NCBI GenBank assembly: GCA_022827905.1
Contig: JAJEIQ010000017.1
Location: forward strand, 1 to 64,000
DNA from: Pseudomonadales bacterium
Lineage (GTDB): Bacteria > Pseudomonadota > Gammaproteobacteria > Pseudomonadales > Azotimanducaceae
Length of the DNA stretch: 64,000 nt
Reading direction: 5' to 3'
Shown one piece after another: positions 25,710 through 34,485 of this stretch. The position numbers were made by a program, and so were the translations under genes. The notes beneath the pieces were generated by a model, which saw only the letters and a list, made by a program, of their open reading frames with translations, ran no database searches and had not been told where the DNA came from. Each line of letters opens with the position of its first letter. Position 1 is the first letter of the stretch.

Positions 25710-26528
25710 TCAGCGCACTTCAAACTTCTTTTTCTTGACCCCCATCACGGCATCACGGTCCACTTGGGCGGTGCCGACGGGGTTGCCGATGGTGGTGTAG
25801 GACATGCCCATGTTCAGCGCTGCCGTGCGCGGCAGGTCCAGCGACTCCCAGACCGCGCGCACCGTACCTTGGGTGGCGGCGGGCGGCTTGGCGGCGATCT
25901 TGGCGGCGAGTTCGTGGGCACGCGCCCAGAGCGCGTCCCGCTCCACCACTTCCGACACCAGCCCCATGCGCAGCGCCGCGTGGGAACTGATGCGCTCGTC
26001 ATTGCCGAGCAGCACCATGCGCATCACGTCGCCCAGGGGCATGCGGTAGGTGGCGCCGATCGGCTCCAAGGCCGCGGTCATGCCGTAGGTGACGTGCGGG
26101 TCGAAAAAGGTCGCCTCCTCCGAACAGATGAGGATGTCCGACTCGTTGATCCAGTAGAACGCGCCGCCGGCGCACATGCCGTGCACCGCGGTCACCACCG
26201 GCTTCCACATCTTGTTGGCGCGCGGGCCGAGGTACACGCCGGGGTCCACCTTGAACCAGTCGTTGGTCTGATTGGGGCCGCTGACCGCCCGCGCGCCCGG
26301 CGCATCGCGGCCGCCACGCACATCCACCCCGGTGCAGAACGCCCGGCTTTCCATGGAGGCGCGCAGCACGTAAGCGTGAATGTGCTCATCGACGATGGCC
26401 TTCTGCCAGACGTACTCGAACTCCTCGCACATCCGGCCAGTGAACGCATTCAGCGCCTGTGGCCGATTGATGGTGATGGTTGCTACGTGGTCGTCGCTCT
26501 CCTCGTAGAGAATGGTTTCAAACTCCAT
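25710..26528 (-). CDS. Enoyl-CoA hydratase/isomerase family protein
   Basis: This predicted 272-aa crotonase-fold protein probably hydrates or isomerises an enoyl-CoA. Typical blocks are ATITINRPQALNAF at the N terminus, FCTGVDVRGG as the oxyanion-hole strand, TAVHGMCAGGAFYW, and ISSHAALRMGLVSEVV. The usual catalytic Glu positions are not unambiguous by eye, so hydratase versus isomerase is open. It belongs to the minus-strand beta-oxidation-like operon running from 30703 down to 23471, between the short acyl-CoA dehydrogenase and the hydrolase-cyclophilin fusion. Confidence 0.85.
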   Translation of the reverse strand: MEFETILYEESDDHVATITINRPQALNAFTGRMCEEFEYVWQKAIVDEHIHAYVLRASMESRAFCTGVDVRGGRDAPGARAVSGPNQTNDWFKVDPGVYLGPRANKMWKPVVTAVHGMCAGGAFYWINESDILICSEEATFFDPHVTYGMTAALEPIGATYRMPLGDVMRMVLLGNDERISSHAALRMGLVSEVVERDALWARAHELAAKIAAKPPAATQGTVRAVWESLDLPRTAALNMGMSYTTIGNPVGTAQVDRDAVMGVKKKKFEVR

Positions 26529-26589
26529 GCTTGTTGGCTCCTGTTGGTGTCCTGTGGTCGGTCAAGTGTCCTTGGTAGGGCGGGCGTAG

Positions 26590-27669
26590 TCACCAACCGG
26601 CCAGCACCGCAGCGCGCTCGCGATGCACCGAGGGGCTGCCCAAGTAGTTGCGGTCGAACAAGGCGCGCTTGAGCCAAAACTGGCAGTGAAACTCCCAAGT
26701 GTAGCCAATGCCGCCGTGCAGCATGACCATGGTGCGCGAGGCATTGACGTAGCGGTCGGCGAGATGGGCCTTGGCCAGCGCCGCCAAGCGCGGCGCCTCC
26801 TCGGGCCGGTGATCGAAGGCGTAGGCCGCGTACCAGACCAGCGCCCGGGCCGGCTCGACCTCGGCCGCGGCGTCCGCAATCTGGTGCTTGACGCCCTGAA
26901 AATGCGCGATGGACTTGCCGAACTGCACGCGCTCATTGGCGTAGTCCACGGTCAATTGCACCGACTTGTGCGCGCCACCGTAAGCATCGGCGGCTAGGCA
27001 GATCAGACCGGCATCGCGCACCCGCCCGGCCACCGCGCTGTCGCAGGGCAGCAGCGCACCGGGCGCGTCGTCCAAGCTCAGGCCGCCGATGCGCCGGGTT
27101 CGGTCCACGCCGTCCCACTCTTGGGTGATCACACCTGCCGCATCGCGTTCCACTACCGCCAGCCCGCCGCCCTCGACGCCCACTAGGAACAGGTCCGCAT
27201 CCGAGGGGAACAGCACGTTCCTCTTGATGCCGCTGAGTCGGCCATCGCGGATTGCCAAGCGCCATTGCTCTGGCTGCCACGCATCGCCTTCCTCGCCAAA
27301 GGCGATGCTGCCCACCAGTTCGCCGGAGGCGAGCCCCGGCAGCCAGCGCGCCTTCTGCTCGTCACTGCCGCCCAGGGTCAATGCCAGGGTGAGCAGCGAG
27401 TGGCCGAGCAGCGGCCCCGGCGCGGCGCAGTAGCCCATGGCATCGGCGGCGACGGCCAGATCCAGCAAACCCAGCCCCACGCCGCCGTATTGTTCCGGCA
27501 CCAGCAAGCCGGCCAGACCCAGCTCCGCCGAACGGTTCCAAAGCGCCCGGTCCAGCTTGGCGTCGGCATCGTAGATTTCCAGCAATCGTGCGGTCGGCGC
27601 TTCCGTCTCGTAGAAGCGCCGCACCGTCTCACCGAGCATGTGCTGCTCTTCGGTGAGGTCGAAATCCAC
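26590..27669 (-). CDS. Acyl-CoA dehydrogenase, short (beta-subunit-like)
   Basis: This predicted 359-aa flavoprotein is about 50 residues shorter than usual acyl-CoA dehydrogenases. It starts MDFDLTEEQHML, has the ACAD middle region compressed (LVGSIAFGEEGDAW), and keeps NERVQFGKSIAHFQGVKHQ and MLHGGIGYTWEF. The C-terminal segment that normally carries the catalytic EGTS-type motif is absent; it reads RALFDRNYLGSPSVHRE instead. The GTG start is 5 bp after the dehydratase stop, implying coupling. Together with the 411-aa dehydrogenase two genes upstream it fits the alpha2beta2 dehydrogenases of steroid side-chain degradation. That pairing is an inference. Confidence 0.82.
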   Translation of the reverse strand: MDFDLTEEQHMLGETVRRFYETEAPTARLLEIYDADAKLDRALWNRSAELGLAGLLVPEQYGGVGLGLLDLAVAADAMGYCAAPGPLLGHSLLTLALTLGGSDEQKARWLPGLASGELVGSIAFGEEGDAWQPEQWRLAIRDGRLSGIKRNVLFPSDADLFLVGVEGGGLAVVERDAAGVITQEWDGVDRTRRIGGLSLDDAPGALLPCDSAVAGRVRDAGLICLAADAYGGAHKSVQLTVDYANERVQFGKSIAHFQGVKHQIADAAAEVEPARALVWYAAYAFDHRPEEAPRLAALAKAHLADRYVNASRTMVMLHGGIGYTWEFHCQFWLKRALFDRNYLGSPSVHRERAAVLAGW

Positions 27670-27674
27670 AGTCG

Positions 27675-28949
27675 CTACCCGGCTCGGCGGCGTTGGGCCG
27701 CTTCGGTCATCATGCCTGCGCCACGCTCTCTTAAGGCGTCGGACGGTTCCGGCAGCACCACCGGGCCGTATTGGCGGGATGGCAGGATGACCACCGCGGT
27801 GCCCGGACAGGTGAGCCAGCCGCGCTGGGAAGTGCCCTTGATCTCCAGCTCCACGATGCAGTGCCGGCCTTCCTGGCGCTTGCCGCGCACGGTGCCTTCC
27901 ATCAGGTGCCAATCGCCGATGAAGTTGAAGGCGCGCATCTGGCCGGTGAGCTTCCACAGCCAGCCGTCGTCGCCCATCCAGTTGGTGACCAGGTGGGTCA
28001 GCCAGTTCATGCGCATGTCGCCGTAGTCGTAGGCCAGCGGCAGGCCGATCTCCTGGGCGCGTTCGTGCTCCCAGTGCAGGCGCTGCACCACGTCGGGCAC
28101 GCCGTGGGAGTTTTTGGCATAGAACCCGCCGATCTTCTGGCGCGTCTTCCACTGAAAGCGCAGCGGTCCGTGGCCGTAGTGGCCCATGCCGCGCCCGAGG
28201 TGCTCGGCGATGATGTCGGTGACGGTGAGGGGGCCCTTGGCCAGCGGCTGCAGCGCATCGCCCACCTCGACATCCTCCCAGTAGCGCGGCACCGCCCCGC
28301 GCACCTCTTCGGCGGCGTAGATTGCATCGATGGCGGCGATGTCCTCATCCGTGTAGGGCCAAAGTTCCACCCCCGCGTGCCGATTGGTCTTCTTCGAGCC
28401 GCTGCGCTCGGAGGCGATCTTCAAGGTCTCGCTCATCCCCACCGGGCCGCCGGTGTGGTCGGCGTACAGGTCACGGGTGATCATGTGCACCGACTGGCCG
28501 CCGGTGAACTTGCTGCTCTCCACCACGTGCACGCTTGTCAGCGCAATGTCGTAGTAGATGTCGTCGCCGGGACTGACCGGCCGGTACCATTCCCAGGACT
28601 GGCCGGAAACGTACTCGCCGGCGCCGGGAAACAGGTGGCGAAACTGTTTCTTGCGCTCAGCGGTGAACTTCGGCGTCTCGTTGACGCCGGTGACGGTCAG
28701 GTAGGTGGGGGAGCCGATCTGCCGACGCCAGCGGGTGCTGCTGCCGTACTCGGGGTCGTGCCAGAGCGGGTTGTCATCGCCCAGGCTGAAGGCGAAGTGC
28801 GCGATGCCGGCCGCCGACGGCCGCGCGTCGTGGCGCTTCACATGGTCGGGTTGGGGTATGCCCACCTGCGAGCGGGCCCGGTCGATCTCCGCTTCGGTAA
28901 TGGCGATGCGGTGTTCGGTCGCCGGCGCGGCGGCGGTTTTGTCGCTCAT
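27675..28949 (-). CDS. MaoC/FAS1-like dehydratase (hot-dog fold acyl dehydratase)
   Basis: This predicted 424-aa protein resembles paired hot-dog acyl-CoA hydratases. The N-terminal half contains SLGDDNPLWHDPEYG and SWEWYRPVSPGDDI; the C-terminal half has RYWEDVEVGDALQPL, KGPLTVTDIIAEHLG and LHWEHERAQEIGLPLAYDYG. It is a clear paralogue of the protein at 49170, sharing the WEDV-VGD-LQP-KGPLTV block. It sits between the long and short acyl-CoA dehydrogenase genes with gaps of 16 and 5 bp, so it probably hydrates the enoyl-CoA they make. Start at the ATG at 28949 follows a GGGAG ribosome site. Confidence 0.82.
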   Translation of the reverse strand: MSDKTAAAPATEHRIAITEAEIDRARSQVGIPQPDHVKRHDARPSAAGIAHFAFSLGDDNPLWHDPEYGSSTRWRRQIGSPTYLTVTGVNETPKFTAERKKQFRHLFPGAGEYVSGQSWEWYRPVSPGDDIYYDIALTSVHVVESSKFTGGQSVHMITRDLYADHTGGPVGMSETLKIASERSGSKKTNRHAGVELWPYTDEDIAAIDAIYAAEEVRGAVPRYWEDVEVGDALQPLAKGPLTVTDIIAEHLGRGMGHYGHGPLRFQWKTRQKIGGFYAKNSHGVPDVVQRLHWEHERAQEIGLPLAYDYGDMRMNWLTHLVTNWMGDDGWLWKLTGQMRAFNFIGDWHLMEGTVRGKRQEGRHCIVELEIKGTSQRGWLTCPGTAVVILPSRQYGPVVLPEPSDALRERGAGMMTEAAQRRRAG

Positions 28950-28965
28950 GAATTTGTCTCCCTGC

Positions 28966-30201
28966 TTATACGTCGCGGGGCAGCCCCAGGCCCCGCTCGG
29001 CGATGATGTTGCGCTGAATGTTCGAGGTGCCGCCGCCCATGGTGGCGGCTAGGGAACCCAGAATCTGGTTCACCCAACGCTCGTTGCCGACCACCCGTGT
29101 CGGGCGCCGCGTAACCGCGCTGTCCTCGCCCGTATCGGTGCCGGTGCCATGGGCCACGGCGGAGGCGAGCAGCATCGAGTCGTCGCCGATCAACTCGTGA
29201 ACGATGCGCGCCACCTCCATGCCGATGGTGTGCATGGTGACGAACTTGTTCATGTAGCCAAGGGCGCCGGTATCTTCACCCTTGGCGTCCTTGGAAAACT
29301 GGTATTGGCCGGACCAGTACGAGGACAGCACGAAACCCTCCAGCGCCGTCAGCCATTGGCGCACTTCCGGGTCCTTGATGGCCTGCCCGCCACCGCGCGC
29401 CGTCCGCCGGGCGAGGCCCACCGTCTTGCGGTACAGCTCGCGACCCTGCTCCGGCCCGCCGAGCTGATTGCGTTCGAACTTCAACGTGGTGCGAGACACC
29501 TCCCAACCCCTGCCGCGCTCCCCAACCAGCCAGTCGGCGGGCGTTCTGGCATCGGTGAAAAACACCTCGTTGAAAGAGGCGCCACCGGTGATCTGGCGCA
29601 GGCGGCGCACCTCGATGCCGGGCTGGTCCATGGGCACCAGCAGGTAGGAGATGCCGGCATGGCGCGGCTCGTCGGGCTCGGTGCGCACCAAGGCGAACAT
29701 GTACTTGGATACGTGTGCGCGGCTGGTCCAGACCTTCTGCCCGTTGATCACCCACTCATCGCCCACCAGTTCGGCCTTGGTGCGCAAGCTGGCAAGATCG
29801 GAGCCAGCGCCCGGCTCGGAATAGCCCTGGCACCAGATGTGGTCGCCGTGAATGGCCGGCGGGATGAACTGCTCCTTCTGCCACTCGCTGCCCCATTGCA
29901 GCAGCGTGGGCACCACCCGGGAGATGCCGTTGCCTTCGATCTCCCGCGGCGCGCGGGCGGCGATGAACTCCTCGGTGATGATGCGGGCCTTAAGGGGGTC
30001 AGCGGTCTGCTCAGAACCGCCGAAGCGGCGCGGAATGCCGCGGTACAGATAGCCCCGGTCGATGGCCTTCAGACGGAACGCGCGCACTTGGGCGGCACGG
30101 TCCAAGTCCAGATCCACGCCCTTGGGCGGCCAGTTCTCCGCCAAGAACGCGCGCACTTCCTCCTGGAAGGCGAGATGCTCAGCCGAGTAGTCCAGATTCA
30201 T
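28966..30201 (-). CDS. Acyl-CoA dehydrogenase, long (alpha-subunit-like)
   Basis: This predicted 411-aa FAD enzyme is full length for the family. It shows WCQGYSEPGAGSDLASL (substrate/FAD loop), EWVINGQKVWTS, and a C-terminal GGGTSNIQRNIIAERGLGLPR. In medium-chain enzymes the catalytic Glu occupies the first position of EGTS; here it is Gly, as in the steroid-type subunits whose base lies elsewhere. It follows a SnoaL-like gene by 64 bp. A candidate operator, TTTAACTAATTTAAA, abuts its ATG. It probably pairs with the 359-aa dehydrogenase two genes downstream. Confidence 0.87.
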   Translation of the reverse strand: MNLDYSAEHLAFQEEVRAFLAENWPPKGVDLDLDRAAQVRAFRLKAIDRGYLYRGIPRRFGGSEQTADPLKARIITEEFIAARAPREIEGNGISRVVPTLLQWGSEWQKEQFIPPAIHGDHIWCQGYSEPGAGSDLASLRTKAELVGDEWVINGQKVWTSRAHVSKYMFALVRTEPDEPRHAGISYLLVPMDQPGIEVRRLRQITGGASFNEVFFTDARTPADWLVGERGRGWEVSRTTLKFERNQLGGPEQGRELYRKTVGLARRTARGGGQAIKDPEVRQWLTALEGFVLSSYWSGQYQFSKDAKGEDTGALGYMNKFVTMHTIGMEVARIVHELIGDDSMLLASAVAHGTGTDTGEDSAVTRRPTRVVGNERWVNQILGSLAATMGGGTSNIQRNIIAERGLGLPRDV

Positions 30202-30215
30202 TTAACTAATTTAAA
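30201..30215. promoter_or_regulatory. Candidate GntR-type operator before the acyl-CoA dehydrogenase
   Basis: An imperfect palindrome, TTTAACTAATTTAAA, lies directly against the dehydrogenase start codon. It shares the AACTnnnTTA core seen at 37021-37035 and 49095-49111. In this GC-rich genome an AT-rich palindrome at a start codon stands out. The binding protein is not proven. Confidence 0.35.
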
Positions 30216-30265
30216 TAGGGTTTCTTTGTTTGAGTCAAGCTGGCTCCTGGAAACTGGCTCCCCCG

Positions 30266-30703
30266 CTAGTCGCCGTGAAAGGTCGATTCGGGATTGTTCC
30301 AATGCAGCTTGACCCGTCGGTTGGCGATCAGCCAGCGCTCGCCAGTCTTGCGGAAGTGGTCGATGTAGGTGCCCATGTGGTCGGGCCCGAACCGGGTATA
30401 GACGATGAAGTAGGTCCAGCACTTGGCTTCAGCGTCGGAGTCGAACTCGATGCGGCTGGTGGTCAGGTTGTGACGCACGAATCCCACGCCCCCTTTCGGG
30501 TCGCTGGCGCGCTTGGCTACGCCCCCACTCAATCCTTCGACGATGGCAGCGCGCCCTTGATAGGTGCCCGATGGGGTGTCGAGCACGCCGTCTTCAAAAA
30601 ACGCCGAGGCCAGGCCTTCCAAGCGGCCGCGGTCCCCTTCGGTGTTGTAGATGGACATGGTGTGTCTGATGGCCTCGCGGGCCGTGGCCTGTTCCGGGGT
30701 CAT
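30266..30703 (-). CDS. SnoaL-like/NTF2-fold protein
   Basis: This predicted 145-aa protein has the pattern of the SnoaL/nuclear-transport-factor-2 superfamily: an opening helix (EAIRHTMSIYNTEGDRGRL), LASAFFEDGVLDTPSGTYQGR, a curved sheet including HNLTTSRIEF and TYFIVYTRFGPDHMG, and a final GERWLIANRRVKLHW. Members include ketosteroid isomerases, cyclases and dehydratases. The catalytic role here cannot be assigned. It precedes the acyl-CoA dehydrogenase in the operon, which is compatible with isomerase or dehydratase action on a cyclic substrate. Confidence 0.75.
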   Translation of the reverse strand: MTPEQATAREAIRHTMSIYNTEGDRGRLEGLASAFFEDGVLDTPSGTYQGRAAIVEGLSGGVAKRASDPKGGVGFVRHNLTTSRIEFDSDAEAKCWTYFIVYTRFGPDHMGTYIDHFRKTGERWLIANRRVKLHWNNPESTFHGD

Positions 30704-30881
30704 GGTTTCCTCCCTATGGACGGATCTGGGTCAAGAGACGATAATCCACATGGTGCGCCATCGCATGGCGCTTGGGAAGCGTAACGGGCTGCCGTCTTGC
30801 CCCGCTTCGGCTGTGCTATTCTGACCGCCAGAACCTGCCCTCCATCGGCCCCGCCCGAGCGCCGAGCACAAGAGCCGACTC

Positions 30882-31514
30882 ATGCCATTCGACTTAAGAC
30901 CCCTAGTCAACCCCAAGCACACCGCGCTGCTCACCAATGAAGTGCAGTCCAGCGTCCTTGACGCGGACGGCGACTTGGCCGAGAACGCCAGGCGCATCCT
31001 CGGCAACATTGTGCGCCTGGCCGATGCAGCCCGCTTGGCAAGCGTGCCCGTGGTCCATGCCGTCAAGCATTTCCGGCGCGATTCGTTGGCGCGCAATCGC
31101 AACATCGTTCTCTACCAGCGCCGGGGCGTGCTGACGGATGCCGATGCGCGGCCAGAGCCCGACAGCCGCCTCCAGGCCGGGTGCCAAGTCGTCCCCGAAC
31201 TCGGCCCAGACGAGCGCGATCTGGTCATGACGCGTCTGCATGGCATGGGTGCAGTGCACGACAGCGGCATTGACCCGGTGTTGCGCATCCTTGGTGTGAG
31301 CACCGTGGTGGTGGTCGGCGTGTCACTGAACGTGGGCATCCCCAACAGCGTCATGGATCTCGTCAACCGCGGCTATGACGTGGTCGTGCCCTCCGATGCG
31401 GTGGCGGGGACGCCCATGGCGTACCAGGAACAAATCATGCAGCACACCATCAAGTACCTAGCCCGCGTGGCGCCCACCGAAGCGGTGCTTGCCGCCTGGT
31501 CGAACGCTAGCTGA
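30882..31514 (+). CDS. Isochorismatase-like protein lacking the catalytic triad
   Basis: This predicted 210-aa protein has the cysteine-hydrolase (isochorismatase) fold: ALLTNEVQSSVL at the first strand, SVPVVHAVKHF, LVMTRLHGMGAVHDSGI, and VVVGVSLNVGIPNSVMDL. The family triad is Asp in the first strand, Lys in the middle and Cys after the fourth strand. Here the three positions read Glu, Arg and Gly, so nucleophilic hydrolysis seems impossible. The gene otherwise looks intact, with a normal family length, so it is not an obvious decaying gene. It may be a binding protein or have an altered chemistry. It is divergent from the SnoaL-like gene. Confidence 0.75.
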   Translation: MPFDLRPLVNPKHTALLTNEVQSSVLDADGDLAENARRILGNIVRLADAARLASVPVVHAVKHFRRDSLARNRNIVLYQRRGVLTDADARPEPDSRLQAGCQVVPELGPDERDLVMTRLHGMGAVHDSGIDPVLRILGVSTVVVVGVSLNVGIPNSVMDLVNRGYDVVVPSDAVAGTPMAYQEQIMQHTIKYLARVAPTEAVLAAWSNAS

Positions 31515-31537
31515 ACCAAGGCCGATCCGGGCTAGGA

Positions 31538-32317
31538 TCAGTGCTTGAACTCGGAGCCCCCGGCCGCCGAGACGACGCTGCCCGACGTGAAGCTTGAGGC
31601 ATTGGAGGCCAGAAACAGGGCGGCGCCAACGATCTCATGGGGCTCGCCGAGCCGCTGCAGCACGTGGTTGTCTCGGGCTCGCGCTGCAGCCGCCGGCACA
31701 TCCCAGGCCTTGGAGATGTCGGTGAGAAACGGCCCCGGCATGAGGCAGTTCACCCGCACCTTGGGCGCGAAGGCCCAAGCGAAGCCGGTGGTCATGGCAT
31801 GCAGCCCGGCTTTCGCCGCGGCGTAGGGGATGATGTTCGGCGTCGGCGCCAGCGCACCGCCGCTGGACACGAAGATGATGGAGCCCCCGTCGCCTTCGGC
31901 CATGCGCGTGCCGATCAGCGCCGTCAACCGGAAGTGGCCCTTCATGTTGACCGCCATCACCTTGTCGTAGAGCGCTTCGCTGACATCGGTGATGTGGTCG
32001 TACAGCGGCGACATGCCGGCGTTGTTCACCAACACGTCCACGTGGCCAAACTCCTCGTAGGCAACCGATGCCAAGCGCTCCATGTCCTCCCAGTTGCCGG
32101 TGTGCGCACCGACCGCCAGCGCCCGTCGGCCGGTGCTTGACTCGACCTCCGCCGCCAGCGCCTCGCAATTGCCAGCTTTGCGGCTGGAGATGACGACATC
32201 CGCCCCGGCCTTGGCAAACGCCAGCACCATCTCCCGGCCGAGCCCGCGGCTGCCGCCGGTGACCAAGGCCACCTTGCCGGTCAGGTCAAAAACGCTCGCT
32301 ATCGCGTGCTCATCCAC
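31538..32317 (-). CDS. Short-chain dehydrogenase/reductase
   Basis: This predicted 259-aa SDR oxidises an alcohol or reduces a ketone with NAD(P). Visible motifs are TGGSRGLGREM (cofactor), NNAGMSP, the catalytic Ser in FVSSGGAL, and YAAAKAGLHAM (Tyr-x-x-x-Lys). Its start lies 28 bp downstream of the end of an acyl-CoA dehydrogenase on the same strand, suggesting co-transcription. The substrate is probably a hydroxyacyl-CoA or cyclic alcohol from the same pathway; this is inferred from the neighbours. Confidence 0.85.
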   Translation of the reverse strand: MDEHAIASVFDLTGKVALVTGGSRGLGREMVLAFAKAGADVVISSRKAGNCEALAAEVESSTGRRALAVGAHTGNWEDMERLASVAYEEFGHVDVLVNNAGMSPLYDHITDVSEALYDKVMAVNMKGHFRLTALIGTRMAEGDGGSIIFVSSGGALAPTPNIIPYAAAKAGLHAMTTGFAWAFAPKVRVNCLMPGPFLTDISKAWDVPAAAARARDNHVLQRLGEPHEIVGAALFLASNASSFTSGSVVSAAGGSEFKH

Positions 32318-32345
32318 AGACGTTCTCCTTGAATCGATTTAGGCC

Positions 32346-33572
32346 CTAATAGAACAGGTCGCCGCCACAGGCCGAACTGGTGGTGCCCTCGGCCTGAAAG
32401 GCCTTGACCAAGTTGCGCCCGACCCGCCACTTATGCACTTCATCCGGCCCATCCACCAACCGCTGTGCCCGAATCCCGGTGTACCAGCGCGCCAGCGGGG
32501 TGTCGTGGGTGTAGCCGAGGGCGCCGTGCAGCTGCAGCGCGGTGTCAACCACCTTGTGCACCATGTGCGGCAGAAAGATCTTGGCGATGGAATTCTCCTG
32601 GCGCAGGTCCATGCCCTTCTCCATCTTGTAGGCGAGATGCAGCACCATCAGGCGCGCTTGGTAGATCTGCTCCGCGCACTCGGCCAGCATGAACTGCACG
32701 CCCTGCCGGTCGGCCACCGGCTGGCCGAAGGTGACCCGCTGGGTGGCGTGCCCTACAGCGAGGTCTAGGGCCTTCTGCGCCAGCCCGATGTTGCGCATGC
32801 CGTGCCGCAGGCGGCCGTAGCCGAGCCGGTGCTGGCCGAGCGCGAAGCCCTGGCCGGGTTCACCGAGGATCGCCTCGGCGGGCAGCACCAAGTTGTCGAT
32901 CCTGACTTCGCAATGCCCGCCGAACTCCTCGTAGTGCTGATCGTCATGGCCCATGACCGGCACGTTGCGCAGCACCTCATAGCCCGGATTCGGCAGGTCC
33001 ACCAGAAAGGCGCTGAACTGCTGATGGCGCGGATTATCGGGATTGGTCTTGGCAAGCACCACGGCGAAATCGGAGATGTTGGCCAGGCTCGTGAACCATT
33101 TCTCGCCGTTCAGCACCCAGTTGTCGCCATCGCGCACGGCGGTGGTCTGCAAACCCGTCGCATCGCCGCCGGCGGCGCGCTCGGTCATGGAATAGCAGAC
33201 CCGCGCATCGCCGTTCACCAGCGGCACCAGATACTTCTGCTTCTGCGCCTCGGTGCCGTAGCGGGCGATGGTGAGCATGGTCGCGTCATCGGAGCCTTGG
33301 GTGTTCACGGCGAGGTCGCCCAGCGGGCTGCCGCCCAGCTCGTACTGCACGATGGCCATCGCCAGAGGTCCCAGTCCCAAGCCGCCCCACTCCTCGGGCA
33401 TGTGTGGACACCACAGCCCATCGGCTTTCGCCTGGGTGTGCAGCTCCTTGAGGATGGCTTTCAAGGGGCGGCTGCGCAGCTGCGCTTCCGCCGGCACGCA
33501 GTGGTCCTCGACGAACTTGCGGTAGCGCAGGCCCAGTTGCTTGTGCTCTTCAGGAATCTCGAAATCGATCAC
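32346..33572 (-). CDS. Acyl-CoA dehydrogenase, ACAD10/11-like
   Basis: This predicted 408-aa FAD enzyme has PHMPEEWGGLGLGPLAM, an FAD/substrate loop YSMTERAAGGDATGLQT, NGEKWFTS, and VTFGQPVADRQGVQFMLAE. The C terminus reads RLVDGPDEVHKWRVG, the signature of the ACAD10/11 group, with Asp where medium-chain enzymes have the catalytic Glu. The GTG start at 33572 is set by a GGGAGG ribosome site. In animals this group is linked to an APH-type kinase acting on 4-hydroxyacids. Two such kinases occur at 52724 and 55168, which makes a shared route plausible but unproven. Confidence 0.85.
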   Translation of the reverse strand: MIDFEIPEEHKQLGLRYRKFVEDHCVPAEAQLRSRPLKAILKELHTQAKADGLWCPHMPEEWGGLGLGPLAMAIVQYELGGSPLGDLAVNTQGSDDATMLTIARYGTEAQKQKYLVPLVNGDARVCYSMTERAAGGDATGLQTTAVRDGDNWVLNGEKWFTSLANISDFAVVLAKTNPDNPRHQQFSAFLVDLPNPGYEVLRNVPVMGHDDQHYEEFGGHCEVRIDNLVLPAEAILGEPGQGFALGQHRLGYGRLRHGMRNIGLAQKALDLAVGHATQRVTFGQPVADRQGVQFMLAECAEQIYQARLMVLHLAYKMEKGMDLRQENSIAKIFLPHMVHKVVDTALQLHGALGYTHDTPLARWYTGIRAQRLVDGPDEVHKWRVGRNLVKAFQAEGTTSSACGGDLFY

Positions 33573-33650
33573 GGCCACCCTCCCCGGTTGTTCCTTTAGA
33601 TTTGCCCGTCTGGTAGCCGCCCGCAACGCGCATCGGCCACTGGCCTGACG

Positions 33651-34403
33651 TTAGCCGACGGCCACCACCCTGGGCTCCTTCCCTGCCATTTCCCCCGTTT
33701 CCGCGGCGATCCACCGGTTGAGCAGTTCGGACCGCTCGGCAAACCGGTCCCGCGCCGCTTGTGGATCCTTCGCCAGGATCGCATCCACGCAACGGATCGA
33801 GGCCTCGTTCCATGCCTGCACGCGCCCCGGATGATTGGCGTAGAGCTTGGTGGTGGACTGCTCGGCACCGAACTGATTGAACGTGGTCAGGCACAGTTCG
33901 ATGGCCGGATTGCCGCTCAGTTCGCCCAGTATGCTCTCCAGTTCCGATTCCAAGGCCAACAGCAGCGGTGCCGACTGTTGGCGTGCCTCTGCCGCCACCA
34001 GCCCTTCCCGCAAACGGGCCAGCCGAGCGCGTGCCGCTTGATTGTCGCTCTGCGCCGCCAGCTCCACACCCTTGCGGAATGCGCCCTGGGCGGCCTCACG
34101 AACCTGCTGCAGGGAGGTGTGACGCGATTCGAGGTAAGCGGCAACCGCCCGGCTCACCGTGGCGAGCGTCGGGCGCCGGGCGAAGAATCCGCCGCCCACC
34201 CCGCGTTTGATGGTCAACACTTGTTCGTGCGACAACAGCCGCGCCACTTGGCGAAAGGTGGGACGGCTCACGCCAAGCGCTTCCATCAACTCCTCCTCAG
34301 AGCCGAGAAACTTGCCTTCCTCAACCGTGAGCGCTCTCTTGCGCAACTGCACCGCCGCCTGGAACGTGACCGACGTTGCCTCCGAGGTTTCCTGTCCCTT
34401 CAT
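33651..34403 (-). CDS. GntR-family transcriptional regulator, FCD-type
   Basis: This predicted 250-aa regulator has an N-terminal winged helix (FLGSEEELMEALGVSRPTFR then RLLSHEQVLTIKRGVGGGFF) and an all-helical C-terminal region of FCD size. FCD regulators commonly bind organic acids or acyl-CoAs and repress neighbouring catabolic genes. It is divergent from the SDR at 34486, and the 82-bp gap holds a candidate operator (34457-34468). It differs clearly from the two mutually similar regulators at 48209 and 57496. Confidence 0.85.
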   Translation of the reverse strand: MKGQETSEATSVTFQAAVQLRKRALTVEEGKFLGSEEELMEALGVSRPTFRQVARLLSHEQVLTIKRGVGGGFFARRPTLATVSRAVAAYLESRHTSLQQVREAAQGAFRKGVELAAQSDNQAARARLARLREGLVAAEARQQSAPLLLALESELESILGELSGNPAIELCLTTFNQFGAEQSTTKLYANHPGRVQAWNEASIRCVDAILAKDPQAARDRFAERSELLNRWIAAETGEMAGKEPRVVAVG

Positions 34404-34452
34404 TTTCCTGCCCGATCACCCCGGTTGCCCCTTCCAGACGATTGTAGTGTAC

Positions 34453-34472
34453 TTGACTAAACAGGTTAACTG
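34453..34472. promoter_or_regulatory. Candidate GntR operator between regulator and SDR
   Basis: The sequence contains CTAAACAGGTTA (34457-34468), identical on the other strand to 42500-42511 before a P450 gene. It lies between divergent genes, one of which is a GntR regulator, so autoregulation plus control of the SDR is plausible. Confidence 0.45.
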
Positions 34473-34485
34473 ATCGAGGGCTGGG

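Noticed and set aside
27771-29006. Open frame opposite the MaoC/FAS1-like dehydratase
   Set aside because: Antisense shadow with no domain signature.
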